Positions 9,450 to 18,909 of a stretch of DNA of 64,000 nt are shown here, in pieces. The first letter of the stretch is position 1, and every line of letters begins with the position of its first letter. The notes beneath the pieces were generated by a model. The model saw nothing but the letters and a program-made list of their open reading frames with translations, did no database searches and was not told the origin of the DNA. A program made the position numbers and the translations under genes. The stretch is from Acidimicrobiales bacterium (lineage in GTDB: Bacteria > Actinomycetota > Acidimicrobiia > Acidimicrobiales > Iamiaceae): contig JAUJOW010000001.1 of the NCBI GenBank assembly GCA_030447445.1, forward strand, positions 152,511 to 216,510, read 5' to 3'.

Positions 9450-9973
9450 CTAAGAGCCGGACCTGGCTCGGAGGCGGTGGACCAGGTCGTAGGCGGGCTG
9501 CTTGTCGGTGACGGCGTCGAAGGTGGCGGCCCGTCCGGCGGCCGTGAAGACCATGGTGGCGCCCTGCGCGTCCTCCCAGCCCCGCACCGACAGGGCACCG
9601 TTGACGCCGAAGGCGGCCACGGTGGGGTCCCACTCCCGCTGGTTGGCCAGCACCAGGCGGCGGTCGGTGAGCACCGCGGCGGCGGGCGCACCCTCGAAGC
9701 GGCCCAGGGCCAGGGCCTCGACCCGCTCGCCGGTCTCGAGCACTGCAGCGGCGACGGTGATGGCGACGCCGGCCGCCCCCGGCCTGCGGGGGCCAAGCGG
9801 GCGACGGCGGCACCGAACCCGTGCGGGTCACCGGGAGCGACGGGGGCGTCGGACGCGGACGCGGCGGCCGGTGCGGGGGCGGAGGCTGGCGTCGGCTGGC
9901 CCAACTGGGTGGCACAGGCCATGCAGAACCGTGACCCGGCCGGGTTGACCGCACCACAGGATGGACAGAGCAT
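9450..9973 (-). pseudogene. Zinc-ribbon protein with a probable frameshift near 9780
   Basis: MLCPSCGAVNPAGSRFCMACATQL in one frame; VLETGERVEALALGRFEGAPAAAVLTDRRLVLANQREWDPTVAAFGVN in another, G/C-run at the junction. Confidence 0.5.
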
Positions 9974-10027
9974 GCGCCACCTCGCCAGTACGTCCGCGAG
10001 GCGTCAGCGTAGGGCAGCGCCGGGTCG

Positions 10028-10615
10028 TCAGTGGGCGGCGGCCAGGGCCCGGTCGAGCAGGTCCCGGGAGCGGTCCGACAGGGGCACCATGGCGGCTGCG
10101 CTCGTGCCTTGCTCGCTCATCTTGGCGAGCGTCTTGGTCAACACCTCGACGGTCCGCTCGTCGCCGAGCTCGTCGGCCAGGTCGTCGAGCTGTGTGCGGA
10201 GGAAGACGAGGCAGAGGGCGTCCTCGTGGGTCTGGACGGCGGGGTCGGTGCCCAGCCCTTCCTTGCGGATGATGCGCTGCACCCGCTCGATGGTGCCGGG
10301 GTCATAGCCGGCGTCGGCCAGGATGACCCCTGTCTCCTCGGCGTGCTGGCGCTTCAGCGCCGCCCGCCACCGCAGGTACCCGGCCCGGCCGTCAGGGTAG
10401 GAGTCCCGGGCGATGCTCCACCGGCGGAGGTGGTGGGCCCGAGCGGCGAGGAGCTGGGCTTCGCTGGCGTCGGGATCGAGGTGCGTCACCCACTCGGTCA
10501 TCAGCTCGGCGTGGGCCTGCTCCTTGGCCCGCTCCACGCCGTCGAGCTCGATCGTGCTCGGATCCCCTGTGTTGGCGGCGTCGATGGCGGCGATGGCCCG
10601 AGCGAAGCGCGACAT
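10028..10615 (-). CDS. DUF4202-like protein
   Basis: RFARAIAAIDAANTGDP...ERAKEQAHAELMTEWVTHLDPDASEAQLLAARAHHLRRWSI. Confidence 0.75.
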   Translation of the reverse strand: MSRFARAIAAIDAANTGDPSTIELDGVERAKEQAHAELMTEWVTHLDPDASEAQLLAARAHHLRRWSIARDSYPDGRAGYLRWRAALKRQHAEETGVILADAGYDPGTIERVQRIIRKEGLGTDPAVQTHEDALCLVFLRTQLDDLADELGDERTVEVLTKTLAKMSEQGTSAAAMVPLSDRSRDLLDRALAAAH

Positions 10616-10617
10616 GC

Positions 10618-10851
10618 CTACTGGCTGTCTCCCGCAGGCGGTCGAAGGTCCACCCGCAGGGTGAGCACCCCCTCGTCCAGCCGTCCTTCGGCGTCACCGA
10701 TGATGGCGAAGTCCTGGAAGTCGAGTTGCGCCTGCTCGATGAACTTGGTGCGCTCGGGGCCGGCCACGGGAGGAAGGTTGCGGTTCTTCACCGCTTTGGC
10801 CCGCTCGCGGAACCGCTCCAGCATCGCGTCGACGTCGAATGCCTCGGCCAT
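10618..10851 (-). CDS. Small conserved hypothetical protein
   Basis: ORF MAEAFDVDAMLERFRERAKAVKNRNLPPVAGPERTKFIEQAQLDFQDFAIIGD, adjacent to DUF4202 gene. Confidence 0.6.
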   Translation of the reverse strand: MAEAFDVDAMLERFRERAKAVKNRNLPPVAGPERTKFIEQAQLDFQDFAIIGDAEGRLDEGVLTLRVDLRPPAGDSQ

Positions 10852-10885
10852 GGCGCAACGCTACCGGCCACCCTCCGGCGAATGG

Positions 10886-11512
10886 TCAGCGGTCGCCGTC
10901 GTCCCGTTTGCGGGCCCGGATCGGTCGCGGCGCGCCGGCGTCGCGCCGACGAACGGTGGCCGAGGTCGCTCCGGCCGACGGTCGGCTCCGGGGTGGACCT
11001 GGCCTCGGTGTCTCCCCGGCGCTCGAGGATGGCGCCGCTCGCGGGCGCGGTTGGGGGCGGGCTCGGCCATCCGCCTCGGCCACCGGGCGAGGCGGGGCGG
11101 CTGGGCGGCGGTGGGCATCCGGCCGAGCGTCGCCGGCGTCCTCGCCGACGGGCCTGGTGCGGTACCAGTAGCCGATGGTCAGGGCGGTCAACGCCACGGC
11201 CACAGCCACCAAGCCGATGACGATGGCCCAGACCTTGCGGGTGTCCTCGTTGCCAGGGGCGTCGCCGGAATCGGCCGGGACGACGGTCGTTGACGAGGCA
11301 GCGGTGGTGGGAACGGTGGTGGGTCCGTCGAGGAGGTCCTCGGTCGTGGTGGCCGGTGCGTCCTCGCCGGCGACGGTGGACGTCGTCTCGTCCTGGGCCC
11401 CCGTGATCGCCGTGGCCGCCGTGGGCAGCGCGGCGGTGGCGGCGAGGGTGGCGACGCCGATGGCGGTGGCGGACGAGAAGGCGACGACGAGTGACACCGC
11501 TCGGGCCGGCAT
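10886..11512 (-). CDS. Putative secreted/membrane protein
   Basis: N-terminal hydrophobic segment, Thr/Ala-rich stretch, second TM segment. Confidence 0.5.
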   Translation of the reverse strand: MPARAVSLVVAFSSATAIGVATLAATAALPTAATAITGAQDETTSTVAGEDAPATTTEDLLDGPTTVPTTAASSTTVVPADSGDAPGNEDTRKVWAIVIGLVAVAVALTALTIGYWYRTRPVGEDAGDARPDAHRRPAAPPRPVAEADGRARPQPRPRAAPSSSAGETPRPGPPRSRPSAGATSATVRRRDAGAPRPIRARKRDDGDR

Positions 11513-11569
11513 GGTGCGGCGATGGTATCCGCCGTCGCCGTCGCCGGGCTCACCGCTGATGGCGCCGGG

Positions 11570-12364
11570 TCACCGCTGGTGGCGGGGACAGGAGTAGGAG
11601 GTGCGCCCTCCGATCGTGCGCCGCTCGAGCGGGGCGCCGTCGCGCGGGCAGGACGCTCCCCGGACCCTCGCCACGTGCAGGTCACCGGTGTGGGAACCGC
11701 CCCGTTCGAGCAGATCGGTCACCGTGGTGCGGAGGTGGCGGTGCAGGCGGCGGACCTCGGCCGGCGACAACGAGTTGGCGGGACGGGCCGGGTCGAGGCT
11801 GGCCCGCCACAGCGTCTCGTCGCAGATGAGGTTGCCGATGCCGGCCACGGCGCCCTGGTCCATCAGCCGGGCCTTGAGGGGAGCTCGGCTGCCGGCCAGC
11901 AGCACGCGCAGCGCCGCCGGGGCGAGGACGAGGGCATCGGTGCCGAGACGGTCCTCGTCGGGGTCCAGCTCCACGCCGCCGAGCCGCCGAGGATCGGTGA
12001 TGCGGAGTGCCCCTCCGTCGGCGAAGGCGATGGTCAGCCGGTCCCACGCCGGGTTCGAGCGGGTGCTGGCGTAGGCCAACTGGTCGATACCGGCCGAGTC
12101 GTCGAGGAGGAGACGCCCGGTCATGCCGAACCGCAGCCCCAGCGTGGGTCCTCCGGCCGGGGGCTCATGGGTGTCGAGCAGGAGGAGCTTGCCGATGCGG
12201 CGAGCGGCGGTGAAGGAACGACCGATCAGCGCGGCGGCGAGACCCTCGCCGGTCGTGCCCCGTTTGAGGTACCACGCGTCGGGGGCGGCGACGGCGTCGA
12301 TCCGCCGCCCGAGGGACCGCTCGGCCAGCCGCCGGTAGTACTCGACCTCGATCAGCTCCGGCAT
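11570..12364 (-). CDS. Fpg/Nei family DNA glycosylase
   Basis: MPELIEVEYYRRLAER; GIGNLICDETLWRA; C-terminal zinc finger. Confidence 0.85.
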   Translation of the reverse strand: MPELIEVEYYRRLAERSLGRRIDAVAAPDAWYLKRGTTGEGLAAALIGRSFTAARRIGKLLLLDTHEPPAGGPTLGLRFGMTGRLLLDDSAGIDQLAYASTRSNPAWDRLTIAFADGGALRITDPRRLGGVELDPDEDRLGTDALVLAPAALRVLLAGSRAPLKARLMDQGAVAGIGNLICDETLWRASLDPARPANSLSPAEVRRLHRHLRTTVTDLLERGGSHTGDLHVARVRGASCPRDGAPLERRTIGGRTSYSCPRHQR

Positions 12365-12379
12365 CGCCGTTCGCTCCGC

Positions 12380-13576
12380 CTAGGCCCCCGCCCGGGCCAG
12401 GGCCGCCTCCAGATCGGCGCGGATGTCTTCCGGGTGCTCGAGGCCGACCGAGATCCGCACCGTCCCCGGCCCGATGCCGTTGGCCTCGAGCTCTTCGAGG
12501 GTGAGGTTGACGTGGGTGGTCGACGCCGGATGGGTCACCAGCGTCTCGGGCCCGCCGAGCGACGGGGCCATCTGCGCCAGCTCCACCGACTCCACGAACC
12601 GCCGCCCGGCGTCGAAGCCGCCGGCCAGGTCGACGGTGAGGATGGTGCCGGCCCCCTCCATCTGCCGCTTGGCCAGGTCGTGCTGGGGGTGCGAGGCCAG
12701 ACCGGGGTAGCGGACGCCGTCGACGCCGGGGTGGCCTTCGAGCGCCTCGGCCAGGGCCTGGGCGGTGGCGCACTGGCGGGCGAAGCGGACCGGCAATGTG
12801 CGCAGCCCCCGCAGGCCGTTGAGAGCATCGAAGGGCGAGGCGATGGCGCCGTGCAGCACGGCGAACGACCACAGCCACTGGCACAGCTCGCTGCTCCCGG
12901 CCACCACGCCGAGGGTGGCGTCGTTGTGGCCGGCGATCCCCTTGGTGGCCGAGTGGACGACGAGGTCCACGCCATGGTCGAGCGGACGCTGCGCCAGCGG
13001 GGTGGCGAACGTCGAATCCACGACGGTCATGGGACCGGCGATGGCGCCGACGGCATCCAGGTCGACGAGGTCGAGTCGGGGGTTGGCCGGCGTCTCGGCC
13101 CAGACCAGCACCGTCCGGCCGGGCCGAACGGCAGCAGCGAAGGCTCCGGGATCAGTACCGTCCACGAACGTCACGTCGATCCCGAACCGAGGGCAGGCGG
13201 TCTGCAACAGCAGCTGGGTGCCGGCATAGAGCTGGCGCTGGGCGACGATGTGGTCACCGGCCGAGCAGAGACCGAGGACGACCCCGCTCACGGCGCCCAT
13301 GCCGGACCCGTAGGCACGGGCATCCTCGGCGCCCTCCAGGTCGGCGATGGCGGTCTCGAAGTCACGGATGGTCGGGTTGCCGTACCGGGAGTAGAAGCGC
13401 TCGGGAGCCATCGACGTCGCCATCTCCCTGGCGTCGTCGACGGTCGGTGTGATGAACGTGGACGACGCCCACAACACCGGGGCGAGTGCCGTGGCGCTGC
13501 CTCCTCGCCCGGCCCGGATGGCCCGGGTCTCAGGGTGCCAGCGGCGATCGTCGTCGGGGGGTGGGCGATCAGCCAT
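12380..13576 (-). CDS. PLP-dependent trans-sulfuration enzyme (cystathionine gamma-synthase/O-acetylhomoserine sulfhydrylase family)
   Basis: VDSTFATPLAQRPLDHGVDLVVHSATKGIAGHNDATLG. Confidence 0.85.
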   Translation of the reverse strand: MADRPPPDDDRRWHPETRAIRAGRGGSATALAPVLWASSTFITPTVDDAREMATSMAPERFYSRYGNPTIRDFETAIADLEGAEDARAYGSGMGAVSGVVLGLCSAGDHIVAQRQLYAGTQLLLQTACPRFGIDVTFVDGTDPGAFAAAVRPGRTVLVWAETPANPRLDLVDLDAVGAIAGPMTVVDSTFATPLAQRPLDHGVDLVVHSATKGIAGHNDATLGVVAGSSELCQWLWSFAVLHGAIASPFDALNGLRGLRTLPVRFARQCATAQALAEALEGHPGVDGVRYPGLASHPQHDLAKRQMEGAGTILTVDLAGGFDAGRRFVESVELAQMAPSLGGPETLVTHPASTTHVNLTLEELEANGIGPGTVRISVGLEHPEDIRADLEAALARAGA

Positions 13577-14831
13577 CGGGTGCCTCCAGGGAGTCGAGGA
13601 CGTCGGTGAGGGCCGCCGCCATCTGGTCGGTGTCGATCAAGAAGCCGTCGTGGCCGTGGGTGCTCTCGATCTCGATGAAGCGGGCGTCGACGCCCTGGCG
13701 GCCAAGCCGCTCGCAGAGCTCGCGCTGCTGGTAGGCCGGGTAGAGCATGTCGGAGCTGACCCCGACGGAGACGGTGGGAACGGTGATCCGGGCCAGGGCG
13801 GCGTCGATCCCTCCCCGGCCTCGACCGAGGTCGTGCAGGTCCATGGCCTTGCTCAACAGCAGGTAGGAGTTGGCGTCGAAGCGGCGGGCCAACTTGTCGC
13901 CGTGGTGCTCCAGGTAGCGCTCGACCTCGAAGCGCTGCCACATCTCGAAGGCGCCGGCCAACGGCTCGACCACGTCCCGTCCGAACCGGTCGGTGAAGAC
14001 GTCGTCGGTGCGGAAGGTGATCTGGGAGATCATGCGGGCCAGGGCCAGGCCGGCGTGGGGGCCGTCGCCCGGGGCGGCGTCGTAGTAGTCGCCCCCCCGC
14101 CACTTCGGGTCGAGGACGATCGCCCGCCGGCCCGTCGACCAGTAGGCGATCTGTTGCGCGGTGGCGGCCACGCAGGTGGCGATGGGCACCAGCGACGCCA
14201 CCCGGTCGGGGAACATCACCCCCCACTCGAGGACCTGCGGGCCGCCCATCGAGCCACCCACCACGGTGCGCCACCGGCCCACGCCGAGGGCGTCGGCCAG
14301 GCGGGCCTGGGTGCGCACCATGTCGCGGACCGAGACGACAGGGAAGGCAGAGCCGTACGGTGCCGTCCCGTCCGGGCGGAGCGAGGCCGGACCGGTGCTG
14401 CCCTGGCAGCCACCGAGGACGTTGGCGCACACGACGAAGTAGCGGTCGGTGTCGAGGGCCCGGCCGGGTCCGATGAGGTGGTCCCACCAGCCCGCCGTGA
14501 GCTGGCCGGGTCCGGCACGCCCGGCGGCGTGGGCATCGCCGGTGAGCGCGTGGCAGACGAGGACGGCATTGCTGCCCACTGCGTTCAGCTCGCCCCAGGT
14601 CTCGAAGGCGATGGTGAGGTCGCGCAGTTGGCCGCCGCCTTCGAGGATGAAGGGCCGGTCGACGGCCATGCGCATGAACTGACGATCGGCGGGCGGATGG
14701 CTAGGCCGCCAGGCGCCGGTCACCGGGAGGGTGCTGGCGTGCGGCCGGCGCCACCCGACCGGGACGAGGGTGACAGGAGGCCGTGGCGCGATGGTCATGT
14801 GCTGGCCTCCTCCTCGGTCGAGGGGGGACAC
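13569..14831 (-). CDS. metX: Homoserine O-acetyltransferase
   Basis: AFETWGELNA...VCHALTGDAHA...VVGGSMGGPQVLEWGVMFPDRV. Confidence 0.9.
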   Translation of the reverse strand: MSPLDRGGGQHMTIAPRPPVTLVPVGWRRPHASTLPVTGAWRPSHPPADRQFMRMAVDRPFILEGGGQLRDLTIAFETWGELNAVGSNAVLVCHALTGDAHAAGRAGPGQLTAGWWDHLIGPGRALDTDRYFVVCANVLGGCQGSTGPASLRPDGTAPYGSAFPVVSVRDMVRTQARLADALGVGRWRTVVGGSMGGPQVLEWGVMFPDRVASLVPIATCVAATAQQIAYWSTGRRAIVLDPKWRGGDYYDAAPGDGPHAGLALARMISQITFRTDDVFTDRFGRDVVEPLAGAFEMWQRFEVERYLEHHGDKLARRFDANSYLLLSKAMDLHDLGRGRGGIDAALARITVPTVSVGVSSDMLYPAYQQRELCERLGRQGVDARFIEIESTHGHDGFLIDTDQMAAALTDVLDSLEAPDG

Positions 14832-14844
14832 CCGTGGGCGTCGT

Positions 14845-14975
14845 CATGAGCGCCCGGACACTTCGTTGCCCCCGGACGAGCCGGGTGGCCACATCCCCGC
14901 CGGAGCGGGAGAGCACCTTGGGTGTCCGTCCCAGGTTGCCGGACCCGGTATCCCGGGCCTCTCCTGATGTCGCCG
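14845..14975 (-). promoter_or_regulatory. Candidate SAM riboswitch (SAM-I/SAM-IV clan) upstream of metX
   Basis: Minus strand has AGGAGAGGCCCGGGATACCGGGTCCGGCAACCTGGG...CCAAGGTGCTCTCCCG: CGGCAACC and GGTGCTC conserved elements, in the metX leader. Confidence 0.65.
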
Positions 14976-15030
14976 TCATTCGACTACGTGCCGGACCGGG
15001 GGGTCAAGCCCACCGCTACCCTCGGCCCGG

Positions 15031-15561
15031 ATGTCGGATCGGCCGCCCCCATCCGGGCCACGGCCTTCGGGCGGGGCCGGCTGCTGGCTGTGGGTGGTGG
15101 CGTTCATCGTGATCACGCTCGGTGGCTGCGTGGTGGGGTTGGCGCTGCGGCCCGGGCCCGACGAGCCCGAGGAGGCGTCCGGCGCCGTGACGTTGGCTTC
15201 GGAAGAGTCGGCGTCCGCAGCGGAGGGCTGGACGCTGCGCGGCCGCACCGACGAGGCCGGTGACCCCTGCACGGAGCTCTTCGTGGACGGGGACCTGCGG
15301 TCCGGTCAGTGCGGCTTCGGGACCGGGCGGTACCGGGCCACCTCGGCGGTGCTCGACGACGGCCGGGTCGTCATCTTCGGTCCCGTGCCGGAGGAGGCGG
15401 AGCGGGTCCGCCTGCGGCTCGCCGACGGTTCGAGGCCTTCGGTGGCCGCGCGCACCGCCGACGGCTTCGCCGGCCGGTTCTTCGTCTACGAGACCGACGG
15501 GGTGGCCGACCGAGGACCGACCGTGCTCCTCGACGAGTCGGGCGCCGAGGTCGAGAGCTAA
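15031..15561 (+). CDS. Hypothetical membrane-anchored protein
   Basis: ORF with N-terminal TM segment CWLWVVAFIVITLGGCVVGLAL. Confidence 0.5.
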   Translation: MSDRPPPSGPRPSGGAGCWLWVVAFIVITLGGCVVGLALRPGPDEPEEASGAVTLASEESASAAEGWTLRGRTDEAGDPCTELFVDGDLRSGQCGFGTGRYRATSAVLDDGRVVIFGPVPEEAERVRLRLADGSRPSVAARTADGFAGRFFVYETDGVADRGPTVLLDESGAEVES

Positions 15562-16273
15562 GAGGCCGAGCCGATAGGCGAGGCCTCCATCAAGTACGGC
15601 GCGTGTTGCGGCGAAGCCGCACTGATTTCGGAGACACGACGTGACGTATCCGCGCAACCTGTAAGAGTCAGCCCCAGCTGGTCAGCCGGCCGAGCCACCA
15701 GCCGAGGACGGGGTGGTCGGGGGCGAGCCCGTAGGCGGCGCCCATCTCGGCGCCGAAGTCGGCGGGGTCGGGAGCGGGACCTGACCCCGGGTCGGACTCG
15801 GCCAGAAGGTCGGCGGCCCGGCGCCACCGATCTTCGTCGGCGGGAAGGGGGACCTCGAGCACTTGACGGGCGGAGAGCTTGATGGCATCGGCGGTCAGGG
15901 CCCCGCCCCCGACCCGGTGGAGCGCCCACGCCGATATCGGTGGGGCGAGGAGGACGGCGGCGACCAGGGCCAGCCGGTCGACCGGTGCGGCGACGGCCAC
16001 CACCGGGACGGAGGGCACCATGTGGCCCTCGCCGTCGATCACGGCCTCCACCACCTTGGTCTGGGTGGCGACCAGGACCTTGGGGCCGAGCCGGTCGTCG
16101 ACCCAGCGGGCCAGCGGCGGGTTGGCGGCGGCCAGCGCCGCCCGGTCGACGACGGGTCGGCACCACCGCCGGCCGGCGAACCGGGCCGACCGGTCACCCC
16201 ACCGGCAGACCAGCGGGTCGATGAGACCGACGGTGACCAGCGGCGGATGCTCCGCTCCGGGGTCGGCGGCGGC

Positions 16274-16305
16274 GTGGCGGCGAATCGGCGTCGATTCGCC
16301 GCCAC
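16274..16305. repeat. Dispersed palindromic element, copy 1 (inside methyltransferase ORF)
   Basis: gtggcggcgaatcg-gcgt-cgattcgccgccac, 14-bp perfect arms. Confidence 0.85.
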
Positions 16306-17185
16306 CGGACGCCGGGTGGTCCCTGACGTGCGGGGCGAGGCCGTAGAACTGCGGAAGCCGGCGGTGGCGCCGGTGACGAGGTCGGTGAGCGTGCCGGCGG
16401 TGCGCAGCTCGACGGGCGGGGTGGCGCGCGCGGCGGCGGCCAGGTGGGCCCACGACGGCGGAGGATCCGTGCCGTCGTCGCAGGACGAGGGGGCGAGGGT
16501 TCGAACCGTGCGCCGACCCAGCGCGCGCGACCGGTGCCGGTTCGGTCGGCTTCACGGTGAGAACGGGTGCGCATACCCGCACCCCGGCCGAGAAGTGCGG
16601 GTCGCGGCCGATCCAGAGCCCGTCGAGCTCGGCTCGCGCCAGCACCGCCTCGCGCAGCGGCTGGGCGTGGTGCGTCACGAGCATCGACTCGGGCTGCACG
16701 AGGGCGACCCGGCCTCCGGGCCGTACGAGCTGGCACCCAGCCAGGAGGAACAGGGCGGCGGTGTCGACGTAGCCGTGCGCCGCCGGGCCCCACCGGTCCT
16801 GCAGCCGGACCCGATCGACCGCTGATCGGGCGGTGGACCGCGCGAGCTGGTTGAGGAAGGGTGGGTTGCCGACCACCGCGGCGAAACCGCCCGGTGGTTG
16901 ATCAGGCCAGGCGTCTGATCCGGCGAAGCGCAGGTCGGCGGCCACGAGGCGGTGCCGGCCGGCGATGGCAGGTGGTCGTTCGGGCTTGCCTGCCACTGTC
17001 CATGCCCAGAGGGCGAGCGCGGCCTCCGGCGCGGCGACGGCGACCGGGTCGATGTCGGCGCCGAACAGGCACTCGGCCCCGATCCGGGCCGGGTCCTCGC
17101 CCCGACGGTGGAGCCAGCGCGGCGGCGAGCAAGAAGGCGCCCCCGCCCACGGCCGGATCACAGATCGTCACCATCGAACGGCCGC

Positions 17186-17213
17186 GGGGGCGATCCGACG
17201 TCGATTCGCCGCC
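17186..17213. repeat. Dispersed palindromic element, degenerate copy 2 (inside methyltransferase ORF)
   Basis: gggggcgatccgacgtcgattcgccgcc. Confidence 0.6.
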
Positions 17214-17622
17214 GTCGACGAGCCCGTCCAGGGCGATGGCCACGAGGCGGTCGGCGATGGCCGGCGGTGTGTAGTGCACGCCCGTGGCCCGACGACCGCC
17301 TGGCTCGACGAGTGCCTCGTGCACGGCACCGAAGAGCTCCGGCACAGCCATCTCGACTGGGACGGGTGCGAGCTGGTTCCCGCCTTCGGCAGGGTCGCCA
17401 CCGGCCCCCGGGATCAGCCGGAGCCCGGCCCGCTCGACCGGCCAGCCGGTGGCCACGGCGGCGGCCTGCACCACCGCCGCCATGGCCGCACCGGGGCCGT
17501 CGGCAGTAGCGATTCGCCGCGCCCGTCCCGCACCTCCGCCCATCCTGGGTGATCGGCGGGATCTGCGGTCCCATCACCACCGGAGCGAGCGGTGCGTCCC
17601 AACGCAGCCGCGCCGGCCGGGT

Positions 17623-18795
17623 TCAGGCCGGCACGGAGTCGCCCTGCGGCTCCCAGCCGGCGAGGTCGGCGAGGCGGACGTCGTTCGAGAAGACCTCGAC
17701 GATCGGTTGCTTGACGCCGATCCGGTTCTGGAGGCGCCGCACGTCGAGCTCCTGGTCCCACAGCACCAGCGTGACCACCACTCCGACCTCGCCGGCCCGG
17801 GCGGTGCGACCGGAGCGGTGCAGGTAGGCCTTGTGGTCCTCGGGTGGGTCGTAGTGGATCACCACGTCGATCTCGTCGACGTGGATCCCCCGGGCCGCCA
17901 CGTCGGTGGCCACGAGCACGCGAAGGCGTCCCTTCCCGAAGTCCGACAGCGCCTTCTCCCGCATCTGCTGGCGCAGGTCGCCGTGGATGGCGCCGGCATC
18001 GACGCCTTCGGCCTTGAGCTGGCGGACGAGTCGATCGGCGCCCCGCTTGGTGCGGACGAAGATGAGGGTGCGGGTGACGTGCCGGCTGACAGCGGCGGTC
18101 ACCCGGACCTTGTCCATCTCGTGGACCAGGAGGAAGCGGTGGATCATCTCCTCCACCGTCACCTCGGTCGAGGCCACCTCGTGGCGCACGGGATCGTGTT
18201 GGTAGCGATCGACGAGGCTCTGGATGGCCCCGTCGAGGGTGGCCGAGAACAGCAAGGTCTGGTGGCGTTCGCCCGCCCGCCGCAGGATCCACTCGACCTG
18301 GGGCAGGAACCCCATGTCGGCCATCCGGTCGGCTTCGTCGATCACCACGTTGGTGAGCGCCGTGAGGTCGACCTGGCGGCGTTCGAGGAGGTCGATCATG
18401 CGACCCGGGGTGGCCACCACCACCTCGGCGCCGTCGACGAGCCCTTTCACCTGACGTTCGAAGTTGGCGCCCCCGTAGATGGCGGCCACTCGGACGCCTC
18501 GAGCCTTGCCCAAGGGGGCGAGCTCGTCGGTCACCTGGTTGGCCAGCTCCCGGGTGGGCACGAGGACGAGGGCCAGCGGGCGGCGGCTCTCGGCCCTGCC
18601 GACGGTCTGGAGGATGGGCAGACCAAAGGCCAACGTCTTGCCGGATCCCGTCTTGGCCTTGCCGCAGACGTCACGGCCGGCGAGGGCGTCGGCGATGGTG
18701 AGCGACTGGATGGGGAAGGGCCGCGTGATGCCGCGCTCGGCCAGCGCAGCCACGAGGTCGTCGTCGACACCGAGGGCGTCGAACGTGGTCGGCAT
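17623..18795 (-). CDS. DEAD-box RNA helicase
   Basis: AKTGSGKTLAFGLPIL; VIDEADRMADMGF; LFSATLD; HRSGRTARAG. Confidence 0.92.
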   Translation of the reverse strand: MPTTFDALGVDDDLVAALAERGITRPFPIQSLTIADALAGRDVCGKAKTGSGKTLAFGLPILQTVGRAESRRPLALVLVPTRELANQVTDELAPLGKARGVRVAAIYGGANFERQVKGLVDGAEVVVATPGRMIDLLERRQVDLTALTNVVIDEADRMADMGFLPQVEWILRRAGERHQTLLFSATLDGAIQSLVDRYQHDPVRHEVASTEVTVEEMIHRFLLVHEMDKVRVTAAVSRHVTRTLIFVRTKRGADRLVRQLKAEGVDAGAIHGDLRQQMREKALSDFGKGRLRVLVATDVAARGIHVDEIDVVIHYDPPEDHKAYLHRSGRTARAGEVGVVVTLVLWDQELDVRRLQNRIGVKQPIVEVFSNDVRLADLAGWEPQGDSVPA

Positions 18796-18909
18796 GAGTT
18801 TTCTCGCTTTGCTCTCGTCAGTCGGTGGGCCCGCCTCGGCCACGTGACGAAGGCATGCGAATGAGGAAGACCCGCGACGGCGTCGGGAAAGGGACGCTCG
18901 CTCGCCGGA

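Larger units (their letters stand above)
15668..17543 (-). pseudogene. N6-adenine DNA methyltransferase (DPAVGGGAF/NPPF class), disrupted by frameshifts and containing palindromic inserts
   Basis: MVTICDPAVGGGAFLLAAAL (17.15 kb) and GGFAAVVGNPPFLNQLARS (16.86 kb) lie in different frames; another frame switch near 16.52 kb. Confidence 0.75.

Noticed and set aside
8117-9973. 618-aa minus-strand ORF as one protein
   Set aside because: It is a chance open frame joining a zinc-ribbon N-terminus, the antisense of the lipase gene, and the real Phd-like antitoxin at its C-terminal end.
11570-12364. Second Fpg gene as a novel repair system with fpg at 31886
   Set aside because: Paralogous Fpg/Nei glycosylases are common in actinobacteria; no linkage suggesting a new system.
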